Positions 21,144-32,602 are shown, numbered from the stretch's first letter. The stretch is 64,000 nucleotides of DNA from Rhynchopus sp. YZ270_cl-10 (GCA_964035575.1 OZ037911.1:558001-622000); one strand, 5' to 3'. Made by a program: numbers and translations. Notes: generated by a model from the sequence alone, not told the origin.

Positions 21144-21578
21144 AGTGTGTGTTGCAAAAAGAGAGAAAAAAAGAGGGGGAAAAAAGGTGGAGTTGGTAGT
21201 GCAAAGCGTGGAAGAGTAGGTGCTGGGCGCTCCGTGGGTGATCGAACCCCCGGAGTGGTGGTGGGTGGTGGTGCTTAAAAAGTTGGTAAGACGATCCTAA
21301 GCCTATACTAATAGTCAGGGGGAAACACCGTTTTTTTTTGTGTATTCTGAGTGTTTTGATGTGTTGGTTGGGAGATAAGGTGCATAGATTGTATAAAGAA
21401 AATGAGATAATTTTGTAAAGATCCTCCAGTCTAGACTAGATAGTTTTTTTTTTTTTTTTGAAAACCTCGTCGTATTCGTGACGTCTTTTTTCTCTCTTGT
21501 GGAAACAAGATCTTTTCTATTTTGGCCAGAATTTCTTTTTTTTGATAAATCTGGTTGGTATTTTTTTTCGCGAACCCA
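21144..21578. other. Spacer with a tRNA-like B-box remnant and H1 relic
   Basis: At about 21222-21258 the plus strand reads CTCCGTGGGTGATCGAACCC, the complement of a tRNA T-arm-like GGTTCGATC, as at the ends of H5 repeats. Followed by a weak H1 copy (GTAAGACGATCCTAAGCC at about 21290). No complete tRNA can be folded. Confidence 0.45.
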
Positions 21579-22262
21579 TCAATGTTTCGCTGCAACCGCT
21601 GCACTGCTTCTTCGCTTTCGTTTCTTCTTCGCTGGGAGAAGGCGTTTTCGGTGTGTGAAGGAGAAGGTTGGGGAGGAGGGTGGGAGGTCCCGTTCACTCG
21701 GCGGAAGCACTGGACAGAAGTCCTGCGCCGTCGCCGGCGCACCCAAGGCCAGAAATCGCCCACCGCCACCTGCCCCCCGCACACCACCCCCTCCCGACGC
21801 CACGCCACCCGACCCTGCACACCCACCCACCCCACGCCCAACAGAATGCGGGCTTCCGTTATCCGCCCCCACCGGAGCTAGCGCCACGCTACCCTGTCCA
21901 GTACTGCCACGCTCTTCGTCACACCATACCCTGCCACGCGCTCTGCACACATTCGGAGGCTTGCTCGGTGCCAAGAGAGGTGGCGGTGCGTGCAGTATGG
22001 GTGGGGGTAGGTGCGACGGTGTGGGGCGTGTAGTGGTTGTGGTGGTGTGCACATGGCGTGCCGTGCGTGCGCAGACTACAGCATGCTTTGCCCAGCGGGT
22101 ATTGCGCACGACAGACCGATAGCGTTCCGTCCCAGCATAGCCCGAAGGCGGGGTAGGATCACGTTGGGGATGCTGCCAGCCACGTTCTCCTTCGTACAGC
22201 GCGCCTCTCCCTTTGTGGAAGTTATACCACGGAACACCTCGGCTTCGAATGGAAAGATCCAT
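21579..22262 (-). CDS. Unrecognised Gly/Pro-rich protein with basic C-terminus
   Basis: 227 residues in a GC-rich island whose borders match the frame. The first ~60 residues look like a compact conserved piece rich in aromatic and basic residues (RGVPWYNFHKGRGALYEGER, GYAGTERYRS). The middle is Thr/Pro- and Gly-rich low complexity. The C-terminus is strongly basic (KKRKRRSSAAVAAK), like a nuclear-localisation or nucleic-acid-binding tail. I do not recognise the family. Opposite-strand open frames over the same island are Pro-rich and I treat them as shadows of it. An intron inside the low-complexity part cannot be excluded, so the real protein could end earlier. Confidence 0.5.
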   Translation of the reverse strand: MDLSIRSRGVPWYNFHKGRGALYEGERGWQHPQRDPTPPSGYAGTERYRSVVRNTRWAKHAVVCARTARHVHTTTTTTRPTPSHLPPPILHAPPPLLAPSKPPNVCRARGRVWCDEERGSTGQGSVALAPVGADNGSPHSVGRGVGGCAGSGGVASGGGGVRGAGGGGRFLALGAPATAQDFCPVLPPSERDLPPSSPTFSFTHRKRLLPAKKKRKRRSSAAVAAKH

Positions 22263-22576
22263 AGCAAAGGAAGAAGAGAAACAAAAACTAAAGACCCATA
22301 GTGGAAGAAAACTGTTGAAGTTGAAGAAAAAAAGGTGCCTGTAAACCGGTCTTAAAAGGGGGAACGGAAGAAGAAGAAAAAACGTCTTTCAGGGAAGGGG
22401 CTCTTCCCATGGGGGTGAGGATATGTGGAGCTAATCCCTACGCTGATCTGGTGGTCGGGCAGGGTGTTCATCGACACCTTTTCTCGGATTTGTTGATCAC
22501 GTACAACGCATCGTCTACACGGTCCGCCTCGCACAGCCCGTTCAGGAGGTACGAATACAGCGTATGCTATAAGAAG

Positions 22577-22750
22577 TTGACCTGAAATACAAAAGCCCTC
22601 TCTGTGAACAGTGTACCTTTTGGTATATGACCGGCTGTACCGGGGGGGTGGACACCCAACCCATGCAGTACACTACCATCCATTTCGTGGTTTACATCTG
22701 ATATGTGCTACTCCCGCTTCCACTCAGCCAGATGAATGAAAGGATCATTG
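22577..22750 (+). repeat. H4 dispersed repeat, long form
   Basis: Starts TTGACCTGAAATACAAAAGC, continues through GGTGGACACCCAACCCATGC and ends GATGAATGAAAGGATCATTG. Nearly the same 160 bp recur at 49270-49430. Short 5' parts occur at 27080, 30786, 33268, 47339 and 57110. Confidence 0.8.
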
Positions 22751-22998
22751 CAAAACACAGGGTAGGTCTGCGTGATGTAGCTTCTGATAAGTCCTATAAG
22801 AAGGACTCTTGGATGCAGGCAGGGAAGAAAAATTTTTTTTAGATGATCCAGGCTTTTTCCTAGGATTCGGGGTTTTTTTTGGCTGACGGTCACAGGGAAA
22901 AAAAAGAGTATCCATTTTTTATCATAACTGAGTTCTATACGTTGTTTGGTGGAATGGTGGATGGGTGTGGGATGATCTGCTGGATGGAAAATGCTGTA

Positions 22999-23035
22999 CA
23001 ACAAAGAGAAGTTGAAAGTGGCAAACGCCTCCCCA
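22999..23035 (+). repeat. H5 dispersed repeat, short
   Basis: AGAGAAGTTGAAAGTGGCAA then ACGCCTCCCC. Confidence 0.5.
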
Positions 23036-24238
23036 AACATTGGGCGTTGAACAACAAAAAAAAAAAAAAAAACACAAAAAAAACTAACACAAGAAACCTT
23101 TTCCACAAAGCGTTATCGAGGGGGTTCGCACTTTTGTTGCTGAGAGTTAGTTTCCTCGTCACAGCATATATTGTGCCGGATAATATCATTTCCCCGCTTT
23201 ATTTCATCAAAAAAAAGATACGGACAAACGCGTACACCCGATGAGGTTGAGGGAGGGGCAGGGTGTTAGTTTTGGAGTCATGAGCGCAACTGAAAGCACA
23301 GCAAAACCAAAAACAGTGGGGGGTGGAAGGGGGGTTGGGGTTAAGAAAAGCCAAAAAAAAGGGGGTAAAAAAATATTCCTGTGCACCAACAAGGCATCCA
23401 GAACACAGTCCCAGGAGGCCAATAAAAGTTCTCTCACATTGTCCTGACAGAGCTACAGAAAGAAAGGACTAGCGAAGTTAAAAAAAGAGGGGGAAAAAGT
23501 TGATATTGTGCAAAACGCCTCTGGGACGCAGGCACTGACACCCCGCAGGGTTATCGAACACCCCCCCCCCCCCCCGGAGTGTTGCACGTTGGGAGTTGCC
23601 TGACAGGGAAACTGCACGCAGGGCACACAATGGGGGAGAATTTTAGAATATTACCATTGGTAACAAGGTCACCGTGTGCCGCACTGGTCTGTTTTACAGG
23701 ACATCCTAGAGCACACCATAGAGACCCACAGCAAAGAGCCTCTTCCATGATAGAAATATATACCCTCGCTGTGTTCCATGACCGTCCCCCCGCTCTCCTG
23801 TCTCTCATCTACTTTATGTTATTTGTGTGTAATTTTTCCTGTAATGCCAGCTTCGTTTCCGACCCACCTCCTCCACACCCATTACCCAATCTGTTTTGCT
23901 TTTCTTGAAAAAAGCTATTTTTGTTTTCAAAATAAAATAAAACAATTTTGCCGGTTGACACCGGGTTTTCTTTTATTTACTGGTGCTCCTGATAACCCCA
24001 TTTTGTGTACTTGTTGCGCACTTTGTGCACGAAAAGAAAAAAAATACAGGAATACCCTATATTGCGTACTTGGTATTTTTCTTAGTGCGTGGTTGTTGCG
24101 TACTTGGTATTTTTTATTTCAGGAGCACCATTTACACCATTTTTTTTGCCTTTAAGGAGAGTACAACGGAAGACACCTTCTCCGCGTCGTTTTCACAAAA
24201 CATATTTTTCCCCCCCACCCCTCCCCCAAAAGAAAAGT

Positions 24239-24274
24239 TTGTAAGATGATCCTAAGCCTCTCGTGCTTAGTCAC
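24239..24274 (+). repeat. H1 stem-loop repeat, consensus-like
   Basis: AAGATGATCCTAAGC, loop CTCTCGT, then GCTTAGTCACC. Stem CTAAGC/GCTTAG is perfect, with a lower stem GATGA/TCACC-like. Confidence 0.75.
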
Positions 24275-24547
24275 CAAATAAGTTACTTGATTAGCACAAT
24301 ACCATACCCCACCTATTATTCCAAGAAATTTATTGTACATCTCCCAGGGACTAACGCTAACTTGGCATATCCTCAAAAAAAAAATATTTTTTTTTGAAAG
24401 ACGAAGAAGAAGAAAAAAGACAAAATCACTTCCTGCGCTAGGCTCTCACTAGTAAATAAAGCCTTCCCTCAGTACAACGGCGGCCATGCATAGCTTTTCT
24501 GGCAAAGCCATGATACACAACATTTCAAAAACGACATAAAAATCTTT

Positions 24548-25585
24548 TTACTTCCTCCCAACCAGAGCGCGGTTGATGTATTCACAAATGGCATCCTTCG
24601 CTTTGTTGGCTTCGGGGTAGATGTGACAGAAGCAGGGCTCAATGTGGTATCCGTAGCCCTCCATCACACGGAGTGTCACATCGACTCCAGCACCACGTGC
24701 CTTTTCTGTCAGTCTGGTTGAATCGTTGTAGAGGGCTTCTGTTGTGGACACCGAAACGAAGAGAGGGGGGAGACCTGCGAAGGCGCCAAAGAGCGGCGAG
24801 ACTGGAGTTGTTTTGAGGTCCTTCTCTCCATCGTGCGATTCCGCGAGATATGCCCGCACTGACGAAATCAACCCTGGGTTGATAACCTGATCAATCATGT
24901 TGTTCACCGAACTCTCTCCAGAAAAGCTAGAGTCAACAAAAGGGGAAATACACACCCCACACAACGGCATTGCCTCCCCTAACCCCTGAAGACGCTGCAA
25001 CAACGACACCACCAGCCCTGCCCCCGCAGAATCCCCTGCAAGAATGATATCCTGCGGGGAGTAGCCGTCACTCAGAAGGTATCTGTACGCGGTGAGACAG
25101 TCGTCAATGGCGTCTTTTACCGTGGTTTCACCTTTCATGACAAGACGGTAGTCAACTGAAAGGCAAGGAATGCGGGTGTCCTTCGAGAGACGGCCAAGAA
25201 AGCCGGAGTATCCAGAGGCATGCCCAGCTACGTAGCCACCGCCGTGGAAGTAGAGGAGGATGCCACGCTTTTCGTTCGGGGTGATGTCAGGCCATTGAAT
25301 GCGGAATGATTTGACCCCTCCCGCGTTGACCTCTGTCATCGCCTCCTGAGAGGCCCCGAGAAGCCAAGATGTGTTCTTGCAGAGTTCACGGAAGCGCCAG
25401 ATATTGTTCACCAATGGTGCACTGTGCCGCATGGTCTCCCGCAGGGCAAGCAGCTCCACGCTGCTCTTCAGCTCGAGCGGGTCCTTGCCGTACCACTCCT
25501 CCATCTTTTCCGGTGGGGTTGACGCAAGACGGCGGATCCAATACTGCAACAGCGTGTCAAATAGGTATGCCTTTATATTGCACAT
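24548..25585 (-). CDS. Alpha/beta-hydrolase, hormone-sensitive-lipase (HSL) type esterase
   Basis: 345 residues. Hydrolyses carboxyl esters or lipids in HSL-family relatives; the substrate here is unknown. Visible: oxyanion-hole motif HGGG at 114-117 (LLYFHGGGYVAGH), the nucleophile elbow GDSAG with Ser186, a SPF segment after it, the acid region VSTTEALYND (Glu283, where many relatives have Asp), and a late His314 in GYGYHIEP followed by PEA. The order and spacing agree with HSL-type esterases, and the length is usual. No signal peptide; the N-terminal ~60 residues form a helical cap. A CTC-rich tract and GCCACAATG lie at the start. Well-supported gene. Confidence 0.9.
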   Translation of the reverse strand: MCNIKAYLFDTLLQYWIRRLASTPPEKMEEWYGKDPLELKSSVELLALRETMRHSAPLVNNIWRFRELCKNTSWLLGASQEAMTEVNAGGVKSFRIQWPDITPNEKRGILLYFHGGGYVAGHASGYSGFLGRLSKDTRIPCLSVDYRLVMKGETTVKDAIDDCLTAYRYLLSDGYSPQDIILAGDSAGAGLVVSLLQRLQGLGEAMPLCGVCISPFVDSSFSGESSVNNMIDQVINPGLISSVRAYLAESHDGEKDLKTTPVSPLFGAFAGLPPLFVSVSTTEALYNDSTRLTEKARGAGVDVTLRVMEGYGYHIEPCFCHIYPEANKAKDAICEYINRALVGRK

Positions 25586-26879
25586 TGTGGCTTTGGTTAA
25601 TGTAATGGAGGTGGAGGAGGAGGAGGAGGAGGGTTCTGTGTGGAAAAATATGTAGGGTAGGTGGTATTGCTTAGAAAGAAGGGATAAAAGATGGAAGGTT
25701 ACTTGTGTCTCTTCGTGTTGTTAAGTTTCGTGTTGCATTGAAGCATCCACACAGATGGTTTTTTTTTCTCGAGAAGCGCAGAGTATGGGAGACCTTGGAT
25801 GACTTTCGTTTATCGCGAATGTATCAGCTGTGTGTGGGTTTCCGCAAAGTTTGTTGCTAGGGATGATGTCATTTCCCCAACCGGAATTCGTAATTTTGGT
25901 ACAATGTAGTGTTCGAGCATGAGCATGGTGTTGCCGCGGGTATGTGAAAAAAAAAAAGTTCTCAAAGAAAGATAAAAAAAGGGGGGTTTGGGGGAAGTCG
26001 GTATGTTTGTGCATTATCTCTGTGGCTTTTTTGTAATTGGCTGTTTCACTTTATTTGAAAGTTTGCATTAGTTAGTCAGGCACCGAGGATGCGCTTGCAC
26101 TATACCATCATTCAAAACAACAACAACGTCAGCCATTATTTCATATCAATTCTTTTCTAAACGAAAAGAATGGCATACAAAAAAGCCTTCAATAGCTCTT
26201 CCCTTAGGTTCTCTTTACTGCAATGAGACTCGCGTATGGCATCCCTTTTTTTTTTTTTTTGGATCCTTTTTTCAAACAAAAAAAAGGTGAATATGCACCA
26301 CTCTGCTTACAACTTTTCTCAAGAATAAAGCAAAAAGTAAGTAGTGTTGCCCCACACAGCAACAAACCCACCTTTCATCCTATTAAAACAACCCTCCCAT
26401 TTTTTTTTTTTTGCGGAAAGCCTCTGCTTTCATTGTTGCTTTTTTTTGCTTTTTGCTTTTTTGTTTGTTTTTTTTCCCTTTCTATACCTTTCGCTGCAAC
26501 GTTCAGAACAAAGGGGGTTACGGGGGGGTTTTTTTTTTCCCTTTGCTTTATTTATTCTCTTTTTTCCAATATAATCTAGGGGTTGAAGGGGGGGGATCTG
26601 TGGATATGAGATGCCAGACACTGGCTTTTGGTACATCATTGCTTTTTTTTACAATGACAACGACAATCTGTTTACACCTATTGAGGGGTAAATATCGCAT
26701 TATTTTTATTAGTTGAATTGCAATAAAAATACAGAAACTGCAAGATTTTGCACAACACAAATTTCGCTGTTAACCATACACTTTTTTTTCTCTTCTTATT
26801 AATTTGCCGCAAAATACTGTACCCGCTGTTGCTCACGTATATTTTTTTTTCGTCGGGAAAAAAGGGGGGAGAGTAGTCA
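25586..26879. other. Spacer between the hydrolase and the KBP gene
   Basis: AT-rich, with long T-runs at 26250-26560. Nothing recognised beyond homopolymers. Confidence 0.55.
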
Positions 26880-29608
26880 CTACTTTCCCCTGAAGGCAAC
26901 CTCAATATCCCGCATCTTTGTTGGAAGCAACCTCACCATTTCCTTCGAAAGCTCGATTTGCAGCTGTGATGTTGGTATTGTGGTTTGGTTATTAATTTTA
27001 TAGACAAAAAAATTGTTTCTGTAGGTAGCACTCCCTGACAGCTTTTTGGAGGGGGAAAAGAAAAAAAATATAAAGCTGTGGCTTGAAAATACAAAGCCCT
27101 CTCGTGGCAGTGTACCTAAATTTTTTTTTGTTCGATTATTATCAATTTATAGACTACTATTCCTAGAGTAGCAGCCACAGTGCACCTATATAAAAGTTTA
27201 TAAGATGATCCCTAAGCATCTCATAAGCCACCTTGATCACAACTCGGTTTCGTACAGCATCAGTACACCTTAGGGTAAAAATTTAGGAAACTATGAGCCT
27301 ATCACTCAGAGGTGGGGCAAATTTTTAGGCAAAATTTTTCCTCAAAATCCGGGGTTGTATAATGGACCCTTTACCCCACCTAGCCCCAGGGGAAGGAAAG
27401 ATGTGAGAAAATGGTTTCATTTTGAGGCATACCCTTATGGAGTCGTCCTTTATCAGCTTTTCCTGCCAGTTGGGGTGGTTTTCTGCCCACTCTACAAGCT
27501 CCTTGTACTCCACGGTGGTTACCTGGAGCTGTTTGTATTCTTCCTCTGCGCTACTGGCGTATTTCTTTGTTCCGAGTCTGACGGCGTGCATCCGGGCGCT
27601 GACGTACGCCTGGCAGACGTCAGGGTCAAGCGCCTCGGGCACATTGCCCTCTTCATCGTTGAAGCTGTTGACCCAGTTCTCGAAGAAGGTACGCGCCTTC
27701 CGCACCAACTTGTTAATCGCCTTTTTGCTCAAAGCGGAGCCCTCTTTGATCTTCTTCCGGTTTGCGCGCTGCTTTATTCTGAGATCGCAGATCTCATTGT
27801 AAATCTCTCCAAGCTCAAACCAACATTGTCTACAGAAGTTGAGGTAGTGTTTGACGCTTACACTTTGCGGGATGTGTTCGAGAAGCTTTGCTCTGGCTTT
27901 GTGGATGGCTACGTGACGGTCGATCTGCACACCAAAGGGGTCCGTCTTGTCGTGCGTAAGGTCCCAGCTGACGAGGAGTTTGAGGAATGTGGTGCGGTCC
28001 TGCTGGATCTGGATGTTGTCTGTCACGAAGCCGTCAAAGTCGTACCACTCCATGCTCTTGTGGTAACGTACCTCAGCCTTATGGAAGTAGTCAAGCACCA
28101 TCGGCCAGCCCTCCAAACCCATAGGGATCGGTGGAGGCTGCGCAGGCTCAGAGATGTCGGGGAAGGAGATCCACCACTCTACGGGGAAGCATTCTGGCGG
28201 GGTCGGCTCCTCATCCTCGGTCATCCCGCTGTGCACATCTCTGTAGTACTTTACCAGGTAGTAGTGCCATTTTGCGTAGGCTTGGTCGATGTTCGCGATG
28301 GTCTGTCTCATCTTCTCTTCGTCAACGTCTTTGCTGTTGGGTACCAGCTTTCCGTCTACGGTGGTGGTGTTTTGTTCAACAAAGCCGTTCATGACCAGCT
28401 CGCTTGCTTCAATGCAATGGTAGGAGGCCCCGTAGTTGTTGTGCGAGAGGTAGAAGGAACAGAGTCCGAGAGCGTTGATGCTCCACTCCAGCCGGTCAAA
28501 CTCCTTTTTGCTCGCAAGCTGTCGGTGCAGGGTCAAATGGCAGTACTTCGAGGCCTGATCCGCATTGCTGTCGTTCCCGTACACCTGCGCAAGGTAGAAC
28601 AGCGTGGACGTGTAAGAGGACTCAATGGAGGCTCGCAGGACCGAGTGTTCCGCCCCAGTCTTCTCCTCTCCTGCGTCGGAGACCTTCAGGGATTGCACGC
28701 CCTCATCTCCTTGGCGCTTCGCCCATACATCAAAGTCGCTGTGGTGTGTTGTTTTGTAAAGAAACATGGCTTCATAAGTATACTGAATATCGTCAATATA
28801 TTGATTTGGTGAATATTATTTATTGAATATTGAAAGTGTCAATATTCTTAGAAAGGTTTGTAAGATCATGATTAGTCTAAAGGTGGTATGAAAACAGTCG
28901 GTAAGGTGGTACCCTTTTTTCAAAATTGGAAAACCCATCGATGTCTATGCAACCGTAGTCAAAGGAAGGGGGTGATCGCTAAGGTGGTAAATGTTGGATC
29001 GTAGAACACCAAAATTGGATTAAAAAAAGAGGAGTTGAAAGTGCTGACCCTACCCTTAGGGTCTGGTTGGGGTTTATCGGGTAAAGAAAGACATACTGGT
29101 AGATCTTTTCGGAGTGCTCGAGAATCGAGATTGCCTGCTTGGTCTTCCCACACCCGCAGAAGTAGTATCCTGCAAGGTTGAAGATCTCGAGTGTTAGTGG
29201 TGTGTATGCGTGGTCGATCACGTCGTCGCTGGCACCCGAGAACTTTGTGTGGTCCAGCTTCTCTAGTTGGTCCTTGAGGAAGCCCTTCTCCCAGTCGTAT
29301 GCGGCTTTGTTGCGGAGGGCTTGGATCATGAGCTCTGCGCGTTCAAGGTATTCGTAGCCGTCTGACATGGACTCGACCTCAAAGAGGTTGCTGGTGATCA
29401 TGATGTTCGTTCTGACGAGCTTCGTCAGGAGCGCGTCGTGTGTGTCGCTCCCCTGCGCCGCCTTGCACAGATCCGTCAGCTTCGTCCGCAGGTCTGTCAT
29501 AAGCGACCGTGCCTCGTGCTTCTTCTTGAACACATTGCTCGTCGGCGCCTCCTCCTCCGCAAGCGTGGTGATCTTCAGCACCTCCGCATCGTACTGTGTG
29601 TCGTCCAT
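26880..29608 (-). CDS. KIFBP: KIF-binding protein (KBP/KIFBP) homologue, three exons
   Basis: KBP binds kinesin motors and regulates microtubule transport. Exon 1 starts at 29608 (MDDTQYDAEV) and runs to about 29097-29093. Exon 2 is 28782-27433. Exon 3 is 26963-26880, after a 469-nt intron with GTATGC donor and CACAG acceptor. Matches to the animal protein that I recall: LEHSEKIYQ (LESSEALYNQ), STLFYLAQVYG (HNLYYLAQVYQ) followed by YCHLTLHRQL, FDGFVTDNIQIQQD (IDGYVTDHIEVVQD), EYKELVEWAENHP, and exon 3 ELSKEMVRLLPTKM, which matches almost exactly. About 649 residues, TPR-like helices throughout. The first intron junction is ambiguous: CAGTAT occurs at both ends, and the best donor (GTATGT at 29096) does not give the right frame with the only nearby AG. 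Confidence 0.88.
27080..27118 (+). repeat. H4 short repeat in KBP intron 2
   Basis: GGCTTGAAAATACAAAGCCC, then TCTCGTGGCAGTGTACC. An H1 copy follows at 27202 in the same intron. Confidence 0.6.
27202..27233 (+). repeat. H1 stem-loop repeat in KBP intron 2
   Basis: AAGATGATCCCTAAGCATCT then CATAAGCCACCTT. Confidence 0.55.
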
Positions 29609-30785
29609 TGTGGAGGTTGTCTGAGGGTGTGTAAGATGGGTGGGAGGGAGGGAGAGAAAAGGTTGTAGACGGATGTGCCGTTTGTGCATAAAGGAGAATG
29701 GGGGTAGGCGGAATGTGCCAAAGAGAGGCGTGTTGGTGTGAAGCAGAAATATCAAAGTACAGTTTGTGCTGAAGACAAGGAAACTTTCTCTGGTTCATGG
29801 TTAAAACACACTCTAAACACAGATTTTTCCCCTGAAATTTATACACATATGTATACCATATGAAGAAGTGCCCCGTATGCTTCAGTTCCCCCTGCGCCAA
29901 AAAATGCCCGGGATGGGACACCAGAATCTGGAAGTGTCGCGAGGACCGCGAGAATGTGCACGAGATGACGGGGTCGTCAGACAGGCAGCTCGCATACTTC
30001 GTACATTCGGAAAGCTTTTGTGCAATAAGATCCCGTGCGTCGGAAGGACTGGAGACGGCTGAGTGGTGGTGACGCGCAAAAGCTGGCACTACTCAGGTTC
30101 TTCCTGGCATGCTAGTGCGTTTGCTCGGACATGTTGCGGGCTTGGAATATATGAGTTCTTGCCTGCAGCTCACGGGATCAGGTTGCCACCTCGCTACATC
30201 TTGAACAAGTTGTTCTTATCAATAATTGAGACTTCGGAGACTTTATAGGAAAGCAGATAGTACACGCCTTGGCACAACCCACAAAGTGCTAACAACACAC
30301 AGGTCAGACATCATGCGAAATTTGAAGATGCATCGGAAATAACTTTTTCTTTTTTTTTCTTCAGCAAAGTGTGGAATTAACGGAACATCACGAGTACCGT
30401 TGGGACAAATTAAGTAGCTAAAAAAAAAATGGCGAAAACAAAATCAGTGAACGATGCAACCGTCCTTTCTTTGAAAGACTTGATTTATTCTATTAAGGTA
30501 GACTCGAGGATGAGCTCCGCCACACTACACACGTCTATGTGATGCGCTATGTGCAATAGTTGTCGCAGTCGGCCAGTCGGGCGGCAGTGGCACTGGCTTC
30601 ACATTCAGTGAAGATAAAATGAGTAAAATTAAAATCAGTGAATTCAAATTTCACCGTTCACTGAATTTTGAATTCACTAAATCCAACCCAAACGGTACGC
30701 TGAGGATGTGTATCATGCGAGAGGAGGGGGGGATTTAAAGAGAAGGGGGGTAGGGGACGAGGGGATGAAGGGAGGGGGAAAAAAT

Positions 30786-30822
30786 TGACTTGAAATACAA
30801 AGCCCTCTCGTGACAGTGTACC
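30786..30822 (+). repeat. H4 short repeat
   Basis: GACTTGAAATACAAAGCCCT then CTCGTGACAGTGTACC. Confidence 0.6.
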
Positions 30823-31185
30823 AAGGAAAACACGGAGGCCTTGTTACCCTGGTAACAAGCAAATTGCCAGGTTATGCAACACGCCCAGCTTGTTTTTTTT
30901 ATTTTATACGAAATCAACAAAAAGCTTGTTAGTTACCAGGCCCCTTCAAAAAAAAGATGAAGGAAAGAGAAGTTAAAAAGTGCACTACGGCCAAACAACG
31001 GTGTACGCAGTACACTGGCAAGGAAAAGTTGGTTATACATGATATGGGCATGAAAAGAATGGCGAGACAAAAACCTCCCCCACCCCTTTTCTTGTTGCTT
31101 GATTATTGGGTTGAAGTGAGCTGTTCACATGCCAGCTACGCCTCTGTTGTTAAGTCACCTCACGAAACTGAAGCAAAAAAAAAAA

Positions 31186-31250
31186 AAGTTAAAAGTGCAA
31201 ACACCTCAACCGTTCATCGGCAGACGCAGTGGTTCACCCGCTTGGTTATC
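31186..31250 (+). repeat. H5 dispersed repeat
   Basis: AGTTAAAAGTGCAAACACCT, ACCGTTCATCGGCAGACGCA, ending GGTTATCAAAACCCC, a decayed form of the B-box-like end. Confidence 0.6.
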
Positions 31251-31708
31251 AAAACCCCAGAGCACCTTCGTTGGCATGCACACAAAAAATAAAAATAAAA
31301 TGGGCATCAAAAGAGAGCCGGTACGTTCACTAGTACAATAAGATGCATTACCTGACTGCAGCAGTATTGGGCAAAACGACGAAATGTGGGTCCGACGTCG
31401 TCTTACAGGGGAACAGAGAGCGATAAAGTGTTCCCCCTTGCCCAAGTAGTGCGGTGAGGAGCATCTTTTTTATGCGCAAAAAAAAAAACCCTTGTTGGAA
31501 CAGTGCATTTACCTCCTGTGTCTAATAAATGATGAAAACCCCAAGCACTCCCTCAAAGGCATTCACAGGGGATCCATCAAACACAACCCTCGTTCACTCG
31601 AAAAAAAAACAAAATCAACAAAAAACACTCAGTCTTCCTGTGAAAACGAATTTGCATTAGTGCAGAGGACACCCGAGGATGAGCTCCACTCATATCCTTC
31701 ATTTTGCT

Positions 31709-31763
31709 TGATAAATTGTTGGAGTAGTGTAGTTGCCTCGGTTTGTGTTGTGCAATCTCCACT
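31709..31763 (+). repeat. H2 hairpin repeat (TTG/CAA-stem type)
   Basis: AAATTGTTGGAGTAGTGTAG, TTGCCTCGG, ending CAATCTCCACTTT. Confidence 0.6.
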
Positions 31764-31936
31764 TTCCCCAAAAGTTCACGTGTTTTTTTTTGTTGGACCT
31801 CTGTATTTTACTAGGCCAGTTAACACAGAAAACCTTTCGTGAGGATCATGGCATGCGATTAGCTAGGTGATGTGGTGTATATGCCTGATGGCAGACTCGT
31901 ATTCCATGAGCTGTGGTCTGCCTTTGGGATGTTTGA

Positions 31937-32544
31937 TATGGGTCGATTTCAAAACCCCCCCCCCCCCAAAAGTTCTTTTTTGTCTTTTTCATGATATAGG
32001 CAGTTTTTTTGCAGTCTGAGGTCCGGAACCGCCCCAAAAACGATTTTCTGGGAGGTTTTGGGAGGTTTTGGGGCGAAATGGACCTTTTTTGACCATTTTT
32101 ATGGTATTTTTAGGCTGTTTTTGGCCCTTCTTCTTACACAGCCTATTGGGGGTCAAAATAGCTATTTTTGACCAAAAAACATCAAATAAGCACCAAGAAA
32201 AGTGCCAAATGTGCCCAAAACAGGTCGGATTGGGCTCACAGCCCATTTTTGGGATATATTTGGGCCAACGGAGGCCTCCTGGCGTCAAATAAATTGTGTT
32301 TTTTGGTCAAAAATAGCTATTTTGACCCCCAATAGGCTGTGTAAGAAGAAGGGCCAAAAACAGCCTAAAAATACCATAAAAATGGTCAAAAAAGGTCCAT
32401 TTCGCCCCAAAACCTCCCAAAACCTCCCAGAAAATCGTTTTTGGGGCGGTTCCGGACCTCAGACTGCAAAAAAACTGCCTATATCATGAAAAAGACAAAA
32501 AAGAACTTTTGGGGGGGGGGGGGGGGGTTTGAAATCGACCCATA
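31937..32544. mobile_element. Foldback element with ~246-bp inverted arms
   Basis: Ends read TATGGGTCGATTTC and its complement. The arms (31937 to about 32182 and about 32298 to 32544) are almost perfectly complementary, separated by ~115 bp. A 3-bp TGA is found on each side (31934-31936 and 32545-32547), consistent with a target duplication. The identical open frames on both strands are a consequence of the palindrome, not genes. Confidence 0.85.
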
Positions 32545-32602
32545 TGAAGAGGGGGGAAATAGTAACTTTGATAGGTAAAAGGAAAAGGAAAAGGTTTTTT
32601 TT

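Larger units (their letters stand above)
22263..24547. other. Spacer with a long H4 repeat
   Basis: Contains the 174-bp H4 copy (22577-22750), an H5 copy (22999-23035), a GTTATCGAAC-type H5 end at about 23552, a poly-C tract (23561-23575), and an H1 stem-loop (24239-24274). No gene seen. Confidence 0.55.
29609..31936. other. Spacer upstream of KBP
   Basis: A C/T-rich tract ending CCCTCAG lies just upstream of the KBP start. The stretch 29860-30250 is GC-richer, with open frames on both strands (plus-strand 70 codons beginning KKCPVCFSSPCAKKC), but neither is convincing. Further right: H4 (30786), H5 (31186) and H2 copies (31655, 31709). Confidence 0.45.

Noticed and set aside
21220-21292. 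tRNA gene on the minus strand
   Set aside because: Only a T-arm-like GGTTCGATC is present; no D-arm, anticodon arm or acceptor pairing. Treated as a repeat remnant.
27355-28812. 485-codon plus-strand frame
   Set aside because: Shadow of KBP exon 2, which has clear homology on the minus strand.
29860-30072. 70-codon plus-strand frame with CPVC and CAKKC motifs
   Set aside because: Cys pattern is suggestive of a zinc site but too short and irregular, and equally open frames exist on the other strand. Left unassigned.
31989-32489. Two identical ~97-codon proteins on opposite strands
   Set aside because: Both are products of the foldback palindrome, not genes.
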